DNA from: Bdellovibrionales bacterium
GTDB lineage: Bacteria > Bdellovibrionota > Bdellovibrionia > Bdellovibrionales > UBA1609
Reading direction: 5' to 3'
NCBI GenBank assembly: GCA_007121385.1
Contig: SKLV01000060.1
Span: forward strand, 1-46,454
DNA length: 46,454 nt
How positions within the stretch are numbered: the stretch's first letter is position 1; each line of letters opens with the position of its first letter. A program made the position numbers and the translations under genes. The notes under the pieces are model-generated. The model ran no database searches. It saw only the letters and a list, made by a program, of their open reading frames with translations, and had not been told where the DNA came from. Of this stretch, positions 15,828 to 24,137 are shown piece after piece.

Positions 15828-16649
15828 CTATGATTTTTGAGTGACTTCAGGCAAAAAAGCCCGACGCCGGCCATGCAGAAGATCCTTAAGCCAAAAACGA
15901 AAGCTGGTGAGAAAGTCATCTCCAGCGTTTTTAATTTGAAAACCTAAGAGTCGTAGAGCAAAAATCAAGTCGCGAATCTGATGCCTCTCCTCTCGGCTTA
16001 AGTTCAACTTCACGCCAAAGCCCTTGGTCTCATCTGCCGAAGTGCGACAGTGTAATATCTGACCCGGAAAAGAAAACTTTTGGCCAGCAATATCAAAAGT
16101 TAAAGTCAGACTCTCTCCTTGGCGTAAATCTGCAGTACTTTCAAAAAAGACTCCCCCCTCAGAGAGGTCTCGGATTTTACAGGGCAGAGAATATTTGGCT
16201 GTTTCCACCTGCCCAGGAAAAGACACGCTAAAGCGAGGCTGATTTTCCCACCAGCGAATTCGCCGATCAAAGTAAACTCGACGCACGGCTGGCAAAAGGT
16301 AATAAGTGACAAAGATCAAGTTCACCAGGGTGATAAAGAGCAAAACAAAAATTGAATTAGTCAGGGCCTCACCCCTCCACCACAGCCAAAAGTTAGATCC
16401 CATACTCCATAACAGCACGGCTAGGAACACAGGATAACTCCAGCTCTTCATGGCCAAAATAGCCAAGCCAGCTAAAGGAAAGGGTACAAAAAAAAGCAGG
16501 ATCTCTGTGCTAGTGCGAACCTCCCAAAAAGCTTGCAGATAGAGCCAAGGAGAAACTGGGATCAATGCCGCATTTAAAATCAAGCTAAAGGCCGGCATCA
16601 ATATTTGGATAAGAGCCAATAAAATCACCGGCCAGGGTCTGTTTTTCAT
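15828..16649 (-). CDS. Membrane protein with a PilZ-like domain
   Basis: This is a 273-residue protein. About four hydrophobic segments fill residues 8-125, followed by a PilZ-like domain (about 130-235) and a basic tail. The domain keeps the second PilZ motif as DLSEGG. The first motif, RxxxR, is altered: the stretch is WENQPRFSV, with Glu where the first Arg should be. Classic PilZ proteins bind cyclic di-GMP with these arginines, so binding may be weak or lost. It stands alone on the minus strand between ychF and the acyl-CoA dehydrogenase. A role in envelope or motility control is plausible, but no target is visible. Confidence 0.75.
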   Translation of the reverse strand: MKNRPWPVILLALIQILMPAFSLILNAALIPVSPWLYLQAFWEVRTSTEILLFFVPFPLAGLAILAMKSWSYPVFLAVLLWSMGSNFWLWWRGEALTNSIFVLLFITLVNLIFVTYYLLPAVRRVYFDRRIRWWENQPRFSVSFPGQVETAKYSLPCKIRDLSEGGVFFESTADLRQGESLTLTFDIAGQKFSFPGQILHCRTSADETKGFGVKLNLSREERHQIRDLIFALRLLGFQIKNAGDDFLTSFRFWLKDLLHGRRRAFLPEVTQKS

Positions 16650-16707
16650 ATGAGTCTATTCTTGGCTGAGCCCAGACAGGGGTCAACCAAGATCTGGGAG
16701 GCAGTTT

Positions 16708-17877
16708 TTAACGAATAGCCGAAAGTCCAGTCACTTCTAGACCCACCACTAGACGATGCACATCTTCCGTGCCCTCATAAGTGTTGACCGTCTCGAGATT
16801 GAGCATATGTCGAATCACTGGATATTCATCAATAATGCCATTGCCTCCCAACATATCCCGAGCCTCGCGAGCCACATCTAAGGCCACCCGGCAGTTGTTC
16901 ATCTTAGCCAAAGAAATATGGTGGGGCTTGATCTGTCCGGACTCTTTAAGCCGCCCCAATTGGAGAGCTAAAAGTTGACCCTTGGTGATCTCCTGAACCA
17001 TCTTGACCAGCTTGGCTTGAGCCAACTGATAGTTAGCCAAGGGCTTGCCGTCAAAGAGGACTCGATCTTTGGCGTAGTGAAGAGCTGTATGGTAGCAGGT
17101 GTTGGCCGCACCCAAAACCCCCCAGGCAATCCCGTAGCGGGCCTGAGACAGACAACTTAAAGGTCCTTTGAGCCCTTCAATACCAGGCAAAAGACTGTCC
17201 TCAGGAACTACGCAGTCTTCCAAGTGCAGTTCAGAGGTGACACTCACCCTGAGGGAAAATTTGCCCTTCATGGTGGAAGTGGAAAAGCCTGGAGTTCCCT
17301 TTTCCACAACAAAACCCCTGACTACCCCATCGAGCTTGGCCCAAACAATGGCAATATCAGCAATGCAGCCATTGGTGATCCACATCTTGTTGCCATTGAG
17401 CTTGTAGCCACCCGACACTTTTTCTGCCCGAGTCAGCATGGCCCCCGGGTTGGAACCTGCATCAGGCTCGGTAAGTCCAAAGCAGCCCACCAGCTCAGCG
17501 GTGGCAAGACGGGGCAAGTACTTGTTTTTCTGCTCTTCTGAACCATAGGCAAAAATGGGATACATGACCAAGGCCCCTTGGACTGAGCAAAAGGAGCGAA
17601 TGCCTGAGTCCGCTCTCTCCAGTTCCTGCATCACCAATCCATAGGCAATGTTGTTGAGTCCAGCACAGCCATAGCCTTGGATGGTGGAGCCCAGAACCCC
17701 CATCTCACCAAAGCGAGGAATAAGCTGCATGGGAAACTGCTCATCCCGATGGGCCTGCTGAAGGGTGGGTATGACTTCCTGACTCACAAAATCCCGAACT
17801 GAGTCCCTCACCATGAGCTCTTCCTGAGAAAAGAGCATTTCCTCATTCATAAAATTCAGGGACTCGTATGCCGCCAT
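16708..17877 (-). CDS. gcdH: Acyl-CoA dehydrogenase, glutaryl-CoA dehydrogenase type
   Basis: This FAD enzyme oxidises and decarboxylates glutaryl-CoA to crotonyl-CoA in lysine and tryptophan breakdown. It has 389 residues. It follows the GcdH subfamily rather than general acyl-CoA dehydrogenases: GYGCAGLNNIAYGLVMQELER, split as GYGCAG and YGLVMQELE, then GCFGLTEPDAGSNP and ARYGIAWGVLGAA. The catalytic base is E368 in NTYEGTED. AGGAGGAC lies directly before ATG 17877. The gene is divergent from the fused E1 gene, which also acts in amino-acid carbon breakdown. ETF and downstream enzymes are not in the window. Confidence 0.88.
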   Translation of the reverse strand: MAAYESLNFMNEEMLFSQEELMVRDSVRDFVSQEVIPTLQQAHRDEQFPMQLIPRFGEMGVLGSTIQGYGCAGLNNIAYGLVMQELERADSGIRSFCSVQGALVMYPIFAYGSEEQKNKYLPRLATAELVGCFGLTEPDAGSNPGAMLTRAEKVSGGYKLNGNKMWITNGCIADIAIVWAKLDGVVRGFVVEKGTPGFSTSTMKGKFSLRVSVTSELHLEDCVVPEDSLLPGIEGLKGPLSCLSQARYGIAWGVLGAANTCYHTALHYAKDRVLFDGKPLANYQLAQAKLVKMVQEITKGQLLALQLGRLKESGQIKPHHISLAKMNNCRVALDVAREARDMLGGNGIIDEYPVIRHMLNLETVNTYEGTEDVHRLVVGLEVTGLSAIR

Positions 17878-17894
17878 GAAGTCCTCCTATGGAC

Positions 17895-17913
17895 CCCCGA
17901 TCTGGACTCGGGG
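17895..17913. repeat. Inverted repeat between gcdH and the E1 gene
   Basis: CCCCGA (17895-17900) and TCGGGG (17908-17913) form a 6-bp stem with a 7-base spacer. It lies between the start of gcdH and the promoter of the E1 gene, so an operator serving the divergent pair is possible. It is short and could be chance. Confidence 0.25.
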
Positions 17914-17919
17914 TTTGCC

Positions 17920-17949
17920 TTGCCACTGGCTAGATGATTCGCCTACACT
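17920..17949 (+). promoter_or_regulatory. Sigma-70 promoter of the E1 gene
   Basis: TTGCCA (17920-17925) and TACACT (17944-17949) are separated by 18 bases, matching 5 and 4 of 6 consensus positions. The start would fall near 17957, about 23 bases before ATG 17980, which has AAAGGTGG ahead of it. Confidence 0.45.
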
Positions 17950-17979
17950 TTTTAAGGATTTTAACTTAAAGGTGGCTCG

Positions 17980-20184
17980 ATGTTCAATCGCGCTGAGATT
18001 GTGGACCAAAATTTTTCCAAATTCCTCAGGCAGGGCCACCTTCCTCCGGCCCGGAGTACAACAGATCTGGCCTCAGCCCAGCTTCAGCCCGAAGAGTTTA
18101 TTGATCTCTTTGAGAGTCAGATCATCAGCCGGCACCTGGACTTAAAGGCTCGACAGCTCAAGAACGAAAATCTCTGCTTTTACACTATTGGTAGCTCAGG
18201 CCATGAGGGCAATGCCGCTTTGGGTAAGGTCTTTCGCTACCGAGATATGGCCTTTCTCCACTACCGCAGCTGCGCGTTAATGATACAAAGAGCCAAACAG
18301 CTTCCCGGAAGCACCCCCATTTACGACACTCTGCTCTCCTTTATGGCCTCCAGCGAGGACCCCATTGCCGGGGGTCGGCATAAGGTTTTTGGCAGTCGCT
18401 CTCTTTTTGTCCCCCCCCAGACCAGCACCATTGCCTCCCATTTACCTAAAGCGGTGGGGACCGCCCTCTCCATCGCCCGCGCCAAAGACCTTCAGCTGGA
18501 GGGAACAGAGCTGCCCTCCGACTCAGTGATCTTATGTAGCTTTGGCGACGCCTCAGCCAATCACTCTACGGCCCTTGGAGCCATTAATACGGCCAGCTTG
18601 GTCAGCTATCAGCACATGAACATGCCCTTGGTCTTTGTCTGCGAGGACAACGGGATTGGCATTTCCGTCCCCACCCCTCACAGCTGGATCGAGGACAACT
18701 TCTCAAAGCGCCCAGGGCTTACCTATCTCTCCGCCGATGGGCTCAACCTCTGCGATGTGGTGGCAAAGGCGAAGATTGCTGAGCGCTTTGTTCGCTTGAG
18801 AAGAAAGCCTGTCTTTTTTCACCTCAAAACGGTGCGCCTACTGGGCCATGCGGGCTCTGATGTGGAGTCCACTTACAAGGCCTTAAAGCAAATCGAAGAA
18901 GAGGAATTCAATGATCCCCTTCTTCACTCAGCTCGCCTGGCTTTGGAACACCAGCTGCTTTCCGTAAACCAAATTTTGGACCTCTATGAAAGTCTCAGGG
19001 AGCAAGTGGCCGCCGTAGCCAAAGAAGCCACCTCTCGCCCCAAACTTTTAGAGGCGAAAGAGGTCCGAGAGGCGGTGACGGCCTGTGCATTTCCCCGCAA
19101 AGCGCCCCCACATCGCCCCCCCCCTTCGGGGCCCTTGTCCGCCTCGGGCTCACGCTGGCATCTAGCCAAAATGATCAATCTCAGCCTGCATGAGATCCTG
19201 GCCCGTTACCCTTCAGCCCTTGTCTTTGGGGAAGATGTGGCCGCCAAAGGCGGGGTCTACAATGTGACCGATGGCCTATTGAAGAACTTTGGACACAAGC
19301 GGGTCTTTAACTCCCCCTTGGATGAACAGTCTATCTTGGGCACCGCGATTGGGCTGGCCCATAATGGCTTTCTTCCCATTCCAGAAATTCAGTTTTTAGC
19401 CTATGTCCACAATGCCGAAGATCAGATTCGTGGCGAGGCCGCCACCTTGGCCTTCTTTTCTCAAGGTCAGTACACCAACCCCATGTTGGTGAGAGTGGCT
19501 GGTCTCCCCTACCAAAAGGGCTTTGGAGGCCACTTTCACAACGACAACTCCCTGGCTGTTTTTCGGGATATTCCTGGCCTGATTGTGGCTGTTCCCTCTA
19601 ACGGGGCCGATGCGGTAAAAATGCTTAGGCGTCTGTCCCGATTGGCCTATGAGCAGGGGCGAGTCGTGGTTTTTGTAGAACCTATTGCTCTCTATATGAC
19701 TCGAGATCTTCACCAGAGTGGAGACAAGCTATGGACTTTTGAATACCCTGAGGCCGAGAAGGAGATCGAGGTGGGGGAAGTGGGAGTCCACAGCCACTGG
19801 GCCCATGGGGAACCTCTGGACTTAGCCCTGATCACCTATGGCAACGGCACCTATTACTCTCTGCAGGCGGAGAAAATCCTGCGCGAACAGCATGGAGTCA
19901 AACTCAAGGTGATTGACCTGCGCTGGATCGCTCCCTTTGAAGTTAAAAATCTGACTCAAGAGGTAAAAGATATTCCCCGGGTCCTTATCGTCGACGAATG
20001 CCGCAAGTCGGGGTCCTTGAGCGAGGCCATTGTCACTGGTCTGGTGGAGACTCTGGATCCCCTACCTAAAATTCAGGTGGAGGCTGCTCACGACTGCTTT
20101 ATCACCTTGGGTGTGGCGGCAGCGGCTGGTCTCCCCAGTCGCGACAGCATTGTGGCCCGAGCCCTGGAGGTCCTCAATGTCTAA
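17980..20184 (+). CDS. Fused alpha-beta 2-oxoacid dehydrogenase E1 (branched-chain type)
   Basis: This thiamine-diphosphate enzyme decarboxylates 2-oxoacids for transfer to a lipoyl E2. Both E1 halves lie in one 734-residue chain. The alpha part (about 30-365) has GGRHKVFGS, QTSTIASHLPKAVG and the TPP/Mg motif GDASANHS...EDNGIGIS. A Pro-rich linker follows (about 370-390). The beta part has FGEDVAAKGGVYNVT, FNSPLDEQSILG and the catalytic-His region GGHFHND. No E2 or E3 gene is in the window. The likely substrates are branched-chain oxoacids, but pyruvate or 2-oxoglutarate cannot be ruled out by eye. The stop overlaps the start of the FabD-like gene by eight bases. Confidence 0.87.
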   Translation: MFNRAEIVDQNFSKFLRQGHLPPARSTTDLASAQLQPEEFIDLFESQIISRHLDLKARQLKNENLCFYTIGSSGHEGNAALGKVFRYRDMAFLHYRSCALMIQRAKQLPGSTPIYDTLLSFMASSEDPIAGGRHKVFGSRSLFVPPQTSTIASHLPKAVGTALSIARAKDLQLEGTELPSDSVILCSFGDASANHSTALGAINTASLVSYQHMNMPLVFVCEDNGIGISVPTPHSWIEDNFSKRPGLTYLSADGLNLCDVVAKAKIAERFVRLRRKPVFFHLKTVRLLGHAGSDVESTYKALKQIEEEEFNDPLLHSARLALEHQLLSVNQILDLYESLREQVAAVAKEATSRPKLLEAKEVREAVTACAFPRKAPPHRPPPSGPLSASGSRWHLAKMINLSLHEILARYPSALVFGEDVAAKGGVYNVTDGLLKNFGHKRVFNSPLDEQSILGTAIGLAHNGFLPIPEIQFLAYVHNAEDQIRGEAATLAFFSQGQYTNPMLVRVAGLPYQKGFGGHFHNDNSLAVFRDIPGLIVAVPSNGADAVKMLRRLSRLAYEQGRVVVFVEPIALYMTRDLHQSGDKLWTFEYPEAEKEIEVGEVGVHSHWAHGEPLDLALITYGNGTYYSLQAEKILREQHGVKLKVIDLRWIAPFEVKNLTQEVKDIPRVLIVDECRKSGSLSEAIVTGLVETLDPLPKIQVEAAHDCFITLGVAAAAGLPSRDSIVARALEVLNV

Positions 20185-21208
20185 AAAGAAACGCACAGTG
20201 GTGATCTGTCCAGGCCGAGGTTCTTACACTAAAGACGAGCTGGGCTACCTGAAGGAGGCCCGCCCCCTGGCGGGAGACTTTTTAGACGACCTGGATCGTC
20301 GCCGCCATGAGCAAGGGGATCCCACGATCACCGAGCTGGACTCCGCTCCTCAGTTCAAAGTGGCCCTCCACACCAAGGGAGAGCATGCCTCTCCTCTGAT
20401 CTACGCCTGCTCCTATTATGACTTCACCCGCTTGGACAAAAGTGAACACGAAATTGTAGCTATCACGGGCAACTCCATGGGTTGGTATATAGCCTTGGCC
20501 TTGGGAGGCTCTCTGGGCTGGGCCGAGGCCTTTGCTCTCATCCAAGGTATGGGTGGAATGATGAGAGATGAGATCATTGGCGGCCAGATCATCTACCCCA
20601 TTTGTGATGAGAATTGGCATATCCAAAAAAATATAGAAGATGAAGTCATGGCCCTGGTGGATGAGGTCAATGGACAGGAGGGTTTTCAGGCCTTTCTCTC
20701 CATCCGATTAGGTGGTTATTTGGTGATTGGGGGAAACAATCTAGGGTTAAAAGCTCTTCTTCAAAAATTGCCAGCAAAAGAGAACTACCCCTTTCAGTTG
20801 GTCAACCACGCAGCCTTTCACACTCCTTTGATGAAGGACACCTCAGAGCTGGCCTTTGACCTCTTTGCCCCCTCTTTGTTCAAAGCCCCTCTCGTTCCCC
20901 TGATTGATGGACGAGGAGCCATTTGGAAGCCTCACAGCAGCCGAACCTCCGAACTCTACCAGTACACTTTAGGCCACCAGGTGGTGGAGCCCTACGACTT
21001 CACCCAAGCGGTGACTGTGGCTCTTAAGGAGTTTGCCCCGGACCGATTGGTTCTTCTGGGACCGGGAGGGAGCCTAGGTGGAGCCATAGGACAGATCTTG
21101 GTCAGCTGTCGTTGGCAGGGCCTCCGCAGTAAATCCGACTTTCAAAGCCGCCAGCAAGGCCAGCCTTTCCTATGGTCCATGGGGCGCCCCAGTTTGTCCA
21201 AAGTGTGA
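20177..21208 (+). CDS. FabD-like acyltransferase with altered substrate pocket
   Basis: This 343-residue protein of the malonyl-CoA:ACP transacylase fold starts at ATG 20177, overlapping the E1 stop (ATGTCTAA). A longer frame from 20030 is only read-through inside E1. The nucleophile Ser100 lies in GNSMG, where the family usually has GHSxG. The catalytic His is H215 in AFHTPLM. The Arg that holds the malonyl carboxylate in FabD (in the pattern xRGxxM) is replaced by Met125 (QGMGGMM). The N-terminal PGQGSQ is PGRGSY. Loss of that Arg is known to let this fold take uncharged acyl groups. With E1 upstream, transfer of a branched or short acyl group to ACP or another carrier is a reasonable guess. 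Confidence 0.75.
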   Translation: MSKKKRTVVICPGRGSYTKDELGYLKEARPLAGDFLDDLDRRRHEQGDPTITELDSAPQFKVALHTKGEHASPLIYACSYYDFTRLDKSEHEIVAITGNSMGWYIALALGGSLGWAEAFALIQGMGGMMRDEIIGGQIIYPICDENWHIQKNIEDEVMALVDEVNGQEGFQAFLSIRLGGYLVIGGNNLGLKALLQKLPAKENYPFQLVNHAAFHTPLMKDTSELAFDLFAPSLFKAPLVPLIDGRGAIWKPHSSRTSELYQYTLGHQVVEPYDFTQAVTVALKEFAPDRLVLLGPGGSLGGAIGQILVSCRWQGLRSKSDFQSRQQGQPFLWSMGRPSLSKV

Positions 21209-21280
21209 ACATCATTCAAAGCCCTTGACACTTTATGACACCTACCAGAGGTGAAAAGGCCCTAGATTGGTTCTGAGGTC

Positions 21281-21297
21281 TGGCTTCGACTTTGCTT
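21281..21297 (+). promoter_or_regulatory. Probable sigma-54 promoter of the zinc-ribbon/TPR gene
   Basis: TGGCTTCGACTTTGCTT keeps TGGC and TTGCT with GG (21282-21283) and GC (21294-21295) ten bases apart. The middle ACG is changed to TTC. The -12 element is 29 bases before the ATG, the same distance as in the other sigma-54-like sites of this window. Two TGACAC copies (21226-21231 and 21237-21242) lie upstream. Confidence 0.5.
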
Positions 21298-21323
21298 CTC
21301 TAAAGGCTTAAGAGGAGGTCACT

Positions 21324-22079
21324 ATGTCTCATTATGCGATTTGCCACCACTGCAAGAGCCCAATTCCCCCAGAGAGGTTTTACGATAAACCTATCGTCTG
21401 TGCGGGCTGTGGCGAGACCAACACCCAACACTCAGCGAAGATTCAGAGATCTCTGTCTCTTCAACTGACCACCTTTTATATCGTCTTTTCCATTCTCTTT
21501 GTGGGGTCGGTGGCCCATGTGATGAAGTGGGATCGCTTTGCCCTTGAAGTTTTGCCTTTAAAGTCCGCTCAGTCCAGCGGAACAGCCAGCCCTGAGCAGC
21601 TACAAAGAGTGGCTGAGATATGCTCTACACGCCTACTTCACGACTGCACAGAGCAAGCCTTGCGCGACCTCGCACAACACTCTTCCCATCAGCTTGAAGC
21701 TTTTGAGAGCTTGGCCACCTTACAGCGACTGAGAGGACAAAAAGCAGCTGCAATGGAAAGCTACGCCGATTACCTCAGAGCCGGAGGTGAGGATTTTGAG
21801 GCCATCTTTCACTACGCCACTCTTCTGGGCGAAGCGGGTCAATTTGAAGCGGCTAATCAATACTTTGAGCACCTTTTGTCTCACAGACCTGATGTGCTTC
21901 AAATCACTGTCACTCGCACCTACGTGAGTTTACTCAAGGACCAAGGTAACCTGCGCCGGGCGAAGTCTCTTATTGAAGGGATTCGCCGCAAGGGAGGTAA
22001 TGCCGCCCAGTTCATGGATAATGAGCTTAAAGAAATCAACGAGGCCCTGAGAGTCGCTCAGCGAGTGGCTCGACGCTAA
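21324..22079 (+). CDS. Membrane-anchored zinc-ribbon and TPR protein
   Basis: This is a 251-residue protein with three parts. An N-terminal zinc ribbon has CxxC pairs at about 7/10 (CHHC) and 26/29 (CAGC). One membrane segment spans about 47-66. A helical region with two to three TPR-like repeats follows (about 90-245, for example ALRDLAQHSSHQLEAFESLA and YFEHLLSHRP). The layout puts the ribbon in the cytoplasm and the repeats in the periplasm, or the reverse. Such proteins often scaffold complexes. A strong AGGAGG site precedes ATG 21324. It is monocistronic, with a likely sigma-54 promoter, and converges on oppC. Confidence 0.65.
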   Translation: MSHYAICHHCKSPIPPERFYDKPIVCAGCGETNTQHSAKIQRSLSLQLTTFYIVFSILFVGSVAHVMKWDRFALEVLPLKSAQSSGTASPEQLQRVAEICSTRLLHDCTEQALRDLAQHSSHQLEAFESLATLQRLRGQKAAAMESYADYLRAGGEDFEAIFHYATLLGEAGQFEAANQYFEHLLSHRPDVLQITVTRTYVSLLKDQGNLRRAKSLIEGIRRKGGNAAQFMDNELKEINEALRVAQRVARR

Positions 22080-22089
22080 ATTATAAGAC

Positions 22090-23046
22090 TTAACTTCGCC
22101 CCCTCAATTGGGGGTCGAAGGCATCCCGAAGTCCATCTCCCAAAAGATTAAAAGCCAAGATGGTCAGAAAAATAGCCACCCCAGGAGCAATCATCAGATG
22201 GGGAAAGCTGCGTAAACTCCTCCACCCATCATCCGCCATCACTCCCCAACTGCTAAAGGGAGGCTGAAGTCCTAAGCCAATAAAGCTCAAGAAACTCTCG
22301 TACAGGATATTTAGGGGAATTTGGAAGGTTAAAAGGACGATGATGGGACCTAGAATATTGGGAAAAACATGGCGCCATAGAATGGATAAGGAGTGAGATC
22401 CCAGAGCTCTCGCTGCCTCCACATAGGCCATTTCTTTGACTTGCATAACTTGGCCTCGAACCACCCGAGCCAAGGTCACCCAACCCACCACGCTTAAGGC
22501 CAAAAGGATACCGGTCAAGGCCCTTAGCTCTGGATGTGTGAACAAATTGACAGAGTCAAAGATCACCTTCACCAGGATTAAAAGAACTAAAGTGGGCACA
22601 GAATAGAGAATATCCACTATGCGCATCATCACTGAGTCCACTCGACCACCCACCCAACCCGAGATGGACCCATAGGCCGTTCCTATCAGCAGGGAAATCA
22701 CTGCCGTGATCACACCGACGGCCATGGACATTCGAGCCCCATAAATCAAGCGGGAGAGCATGTCCCGTCCCAAAGCATCTGTCCCCAACCAGTGCTGCCA
22801 ACTCGGGGACTGCAGGATTCGATCCATATGCTGCTCATCAAAGGAGTAAGGAGCGATCCAGGGGGCAAAGACAGCCACAAAGGCTACAAAGAGGACAAAA
22901 TAAGTGGAGGCCACGGCCATGGTATTCTGGCGATAGCGTTTAAGCCCCTCTGCCCACAGACTCCGGGAGCCTTGAGGAGTGGGTGGGGACCCTGTCTGGG
23001 TCAGCATCACCACAGAAGCTGTGTCGGAACGGGTTGCACCACTCAT
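22090..23046 (-). CDS. oppC: Oligopeptide ABC transporter permease OppC
   Basis: This inner-membrane permease works in peptide uptake with OppB and OppA. It has 318 residues. An N-terminal OppC_N segment (LWAEGLKRYRQNTMAVAS) precedes HWLGTDALGRDMLSRLIYGAR, which is the family signature. The EAA loop EAARALGSHSLSILWRHVFPN couples to the ATPase. The start overlaps oppB by four bases. No OppD or OppF ATPase gene follows, so the ATPases must be encoded elsewhere. Confidence 0.92.
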   Translation of the reverse strand: MSGATRSDTASVVMLTQTGSPPTPQGSRSLWAEGLKRYRQNTMAVASTYFVLFVAFVAVFAPWIAPYSFDEQHMDRILQSPSWQHWLGTDALGRDMLSRLIYGARMSMAVGVITAVISLLIGTAYGSISGWVGGRVDSVMMRIVDILYSVPTLVLLILVKVIFDSVNLFTHPELRALTGILLALSVVGWVTLARVVRGQVMQVKEMAYVEAARALGSHSLSILWRHVFPNILGPIIVLLTFQIPLNILYESFLSFIGLGLQPPFSSWGVMADDGWRSLRSFPHLMIAPGVAIFLTILAFNLLGDGLRDAFDPQLRGRS

Positions 23047-24137
23047 GAGAGCTTTATCCTCGGGTCAAAGTAAGCATAAAGAATATCCACTAGCAAATTA
23101 GCCAGCACCAACATGATGGAAAAGACCAAGGTCGTCCCCAAAATCAAAGGGTAGTCTCGGTTAGTCACACTCTGCACCATATGCCGGCCCATTCCTGGTA
23201 TGGCAAAAATCTGCTCCACGACAAAGGCCCCGGAAAGAACCCCCGCCACGAGAGGACCTGAAAAGGTCAAAACCGGAATCAGGGAATTCTTGAGCACATG
23301 TTTATAGAGGATCACTTGATGAGAGAGACCCTTGGCCTTAGCCGTGCGGATATAATCGGAGCGAATCACCTCCAGCACACTGGAGCGGGTCAGTCGGGCG
23401 ATGATTGCCGCTGGTCCCGTCCCCAGCACAATCACAGGCAGGACATAGTACTCTGGCCCCAGCCAGAGAGCCACTTCAAACCAATTAAGCTTAAATGCAA
23501 AAATAATAATCAAAATAGGGGCAATCAGAAAGCTCGGCAAGGCCAAGCCCACTATGGCAAAAATCATAGCTGCATTGTCGGCCCAGGTGTTGTGACGAGA
23601 GGCTGCGAAAAGCCCTGCTGGAATGCCAATCAAAAAGGCCAAGAGCAGGCTGTAAGTGCCCAACTGTAGAGAGACGGGCAGACTTTCGGCTACAATCTGA
23701 GAGACATTCCGGCCCAAAAACTTATAAGACTCGCCTAAATCTCCCTTTAAAAGCCCTAACATATAATCGGCATACTGATGGTGCAAAGGAGCGTCTAAGT
23801 TGTATTTGGCCGCAATGTTGGCAATCACTTCTGGAGGTAGAGCTTTTTCCGTATCAAAGGGACCACCGGGGATCACTCTGAGCAAGAAAAAAGTCAAACT
23901 GGCGATCACCCAAATCACAAAGAGGGCCTCGGCCAGTCTCTTCATCACATAGACAAACAGATTTTGCGAAAAAGTGTAATGAATAAAGCTCAGGCCCCCC
24001 AGGATTCCCACCAGCCACAACAAAAAAACTGGGATGGGGAGGGCAAAGAAGCTCAAAACGACGACGGCCATAAAGCCACCTATAAAGCCCAAGCCCAAAA
24101 GAGGAGCCCAATGACTCTTCAGTTCAAGTCCCCTCAC
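23043..24137 (-). CDS. oppB: Oligopeptide ABC transporter permease OppB
   Basis: This 364-residue permease is longer than the usual ~306. The first ~55 residues form two extra membrane segments before the normal start region FVYVMKRLAEALFVIWVIAS. Core motifs are present: DLGESY, GIPAGLFAA and the EAA loop RTAKAKGLSHQVILYKHVLKN. It overlaps oppA by four bases upstream and oppC by four downstream, so the three are translated together. Possible roles of the extra helices are unknown. Confidence 0.9.
   Translation of the reverse strand: MRGLELKSHWAPLLGLGFIGGFMAVVVLSFFALPIPVFLLWLVGILGGLSFIHYTFSQNLFVYVMKRLAEALFVIWVIASLTFFLLRVIPGGPFDTEKALPPEVIANIAAKYNLDAPLHHQYADYMLGLLKGDLGESYKFLGRNVSQIVAESLPVSLQLGTYSLLLAFLIGIPAGLFAASRHNTWADNAAMIFAIVGLALPSFLIAPILIIIFAFKLNWFEVALWLGPEYYVLPVIVLGTGPAAIIARLTRSSVLEVIRSDYIRTAKAKGLSHQVILYKHVLKNSLIPVLTFSGPLVAGVLSGAFVVEQIFAIPGMGRHMVQSVTNRDYPLILGTTLVFSIMLVLANLLVDILYAYFDPRIKLS

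Noticed and set aside
20030-20176. Longer start for the FabD-like gene, 49 codons upstream
   Set aside because: That stretch lies entirely inside the E1 gene in another frame and has no family similarity. ATG 20177 begins the conserved fold.
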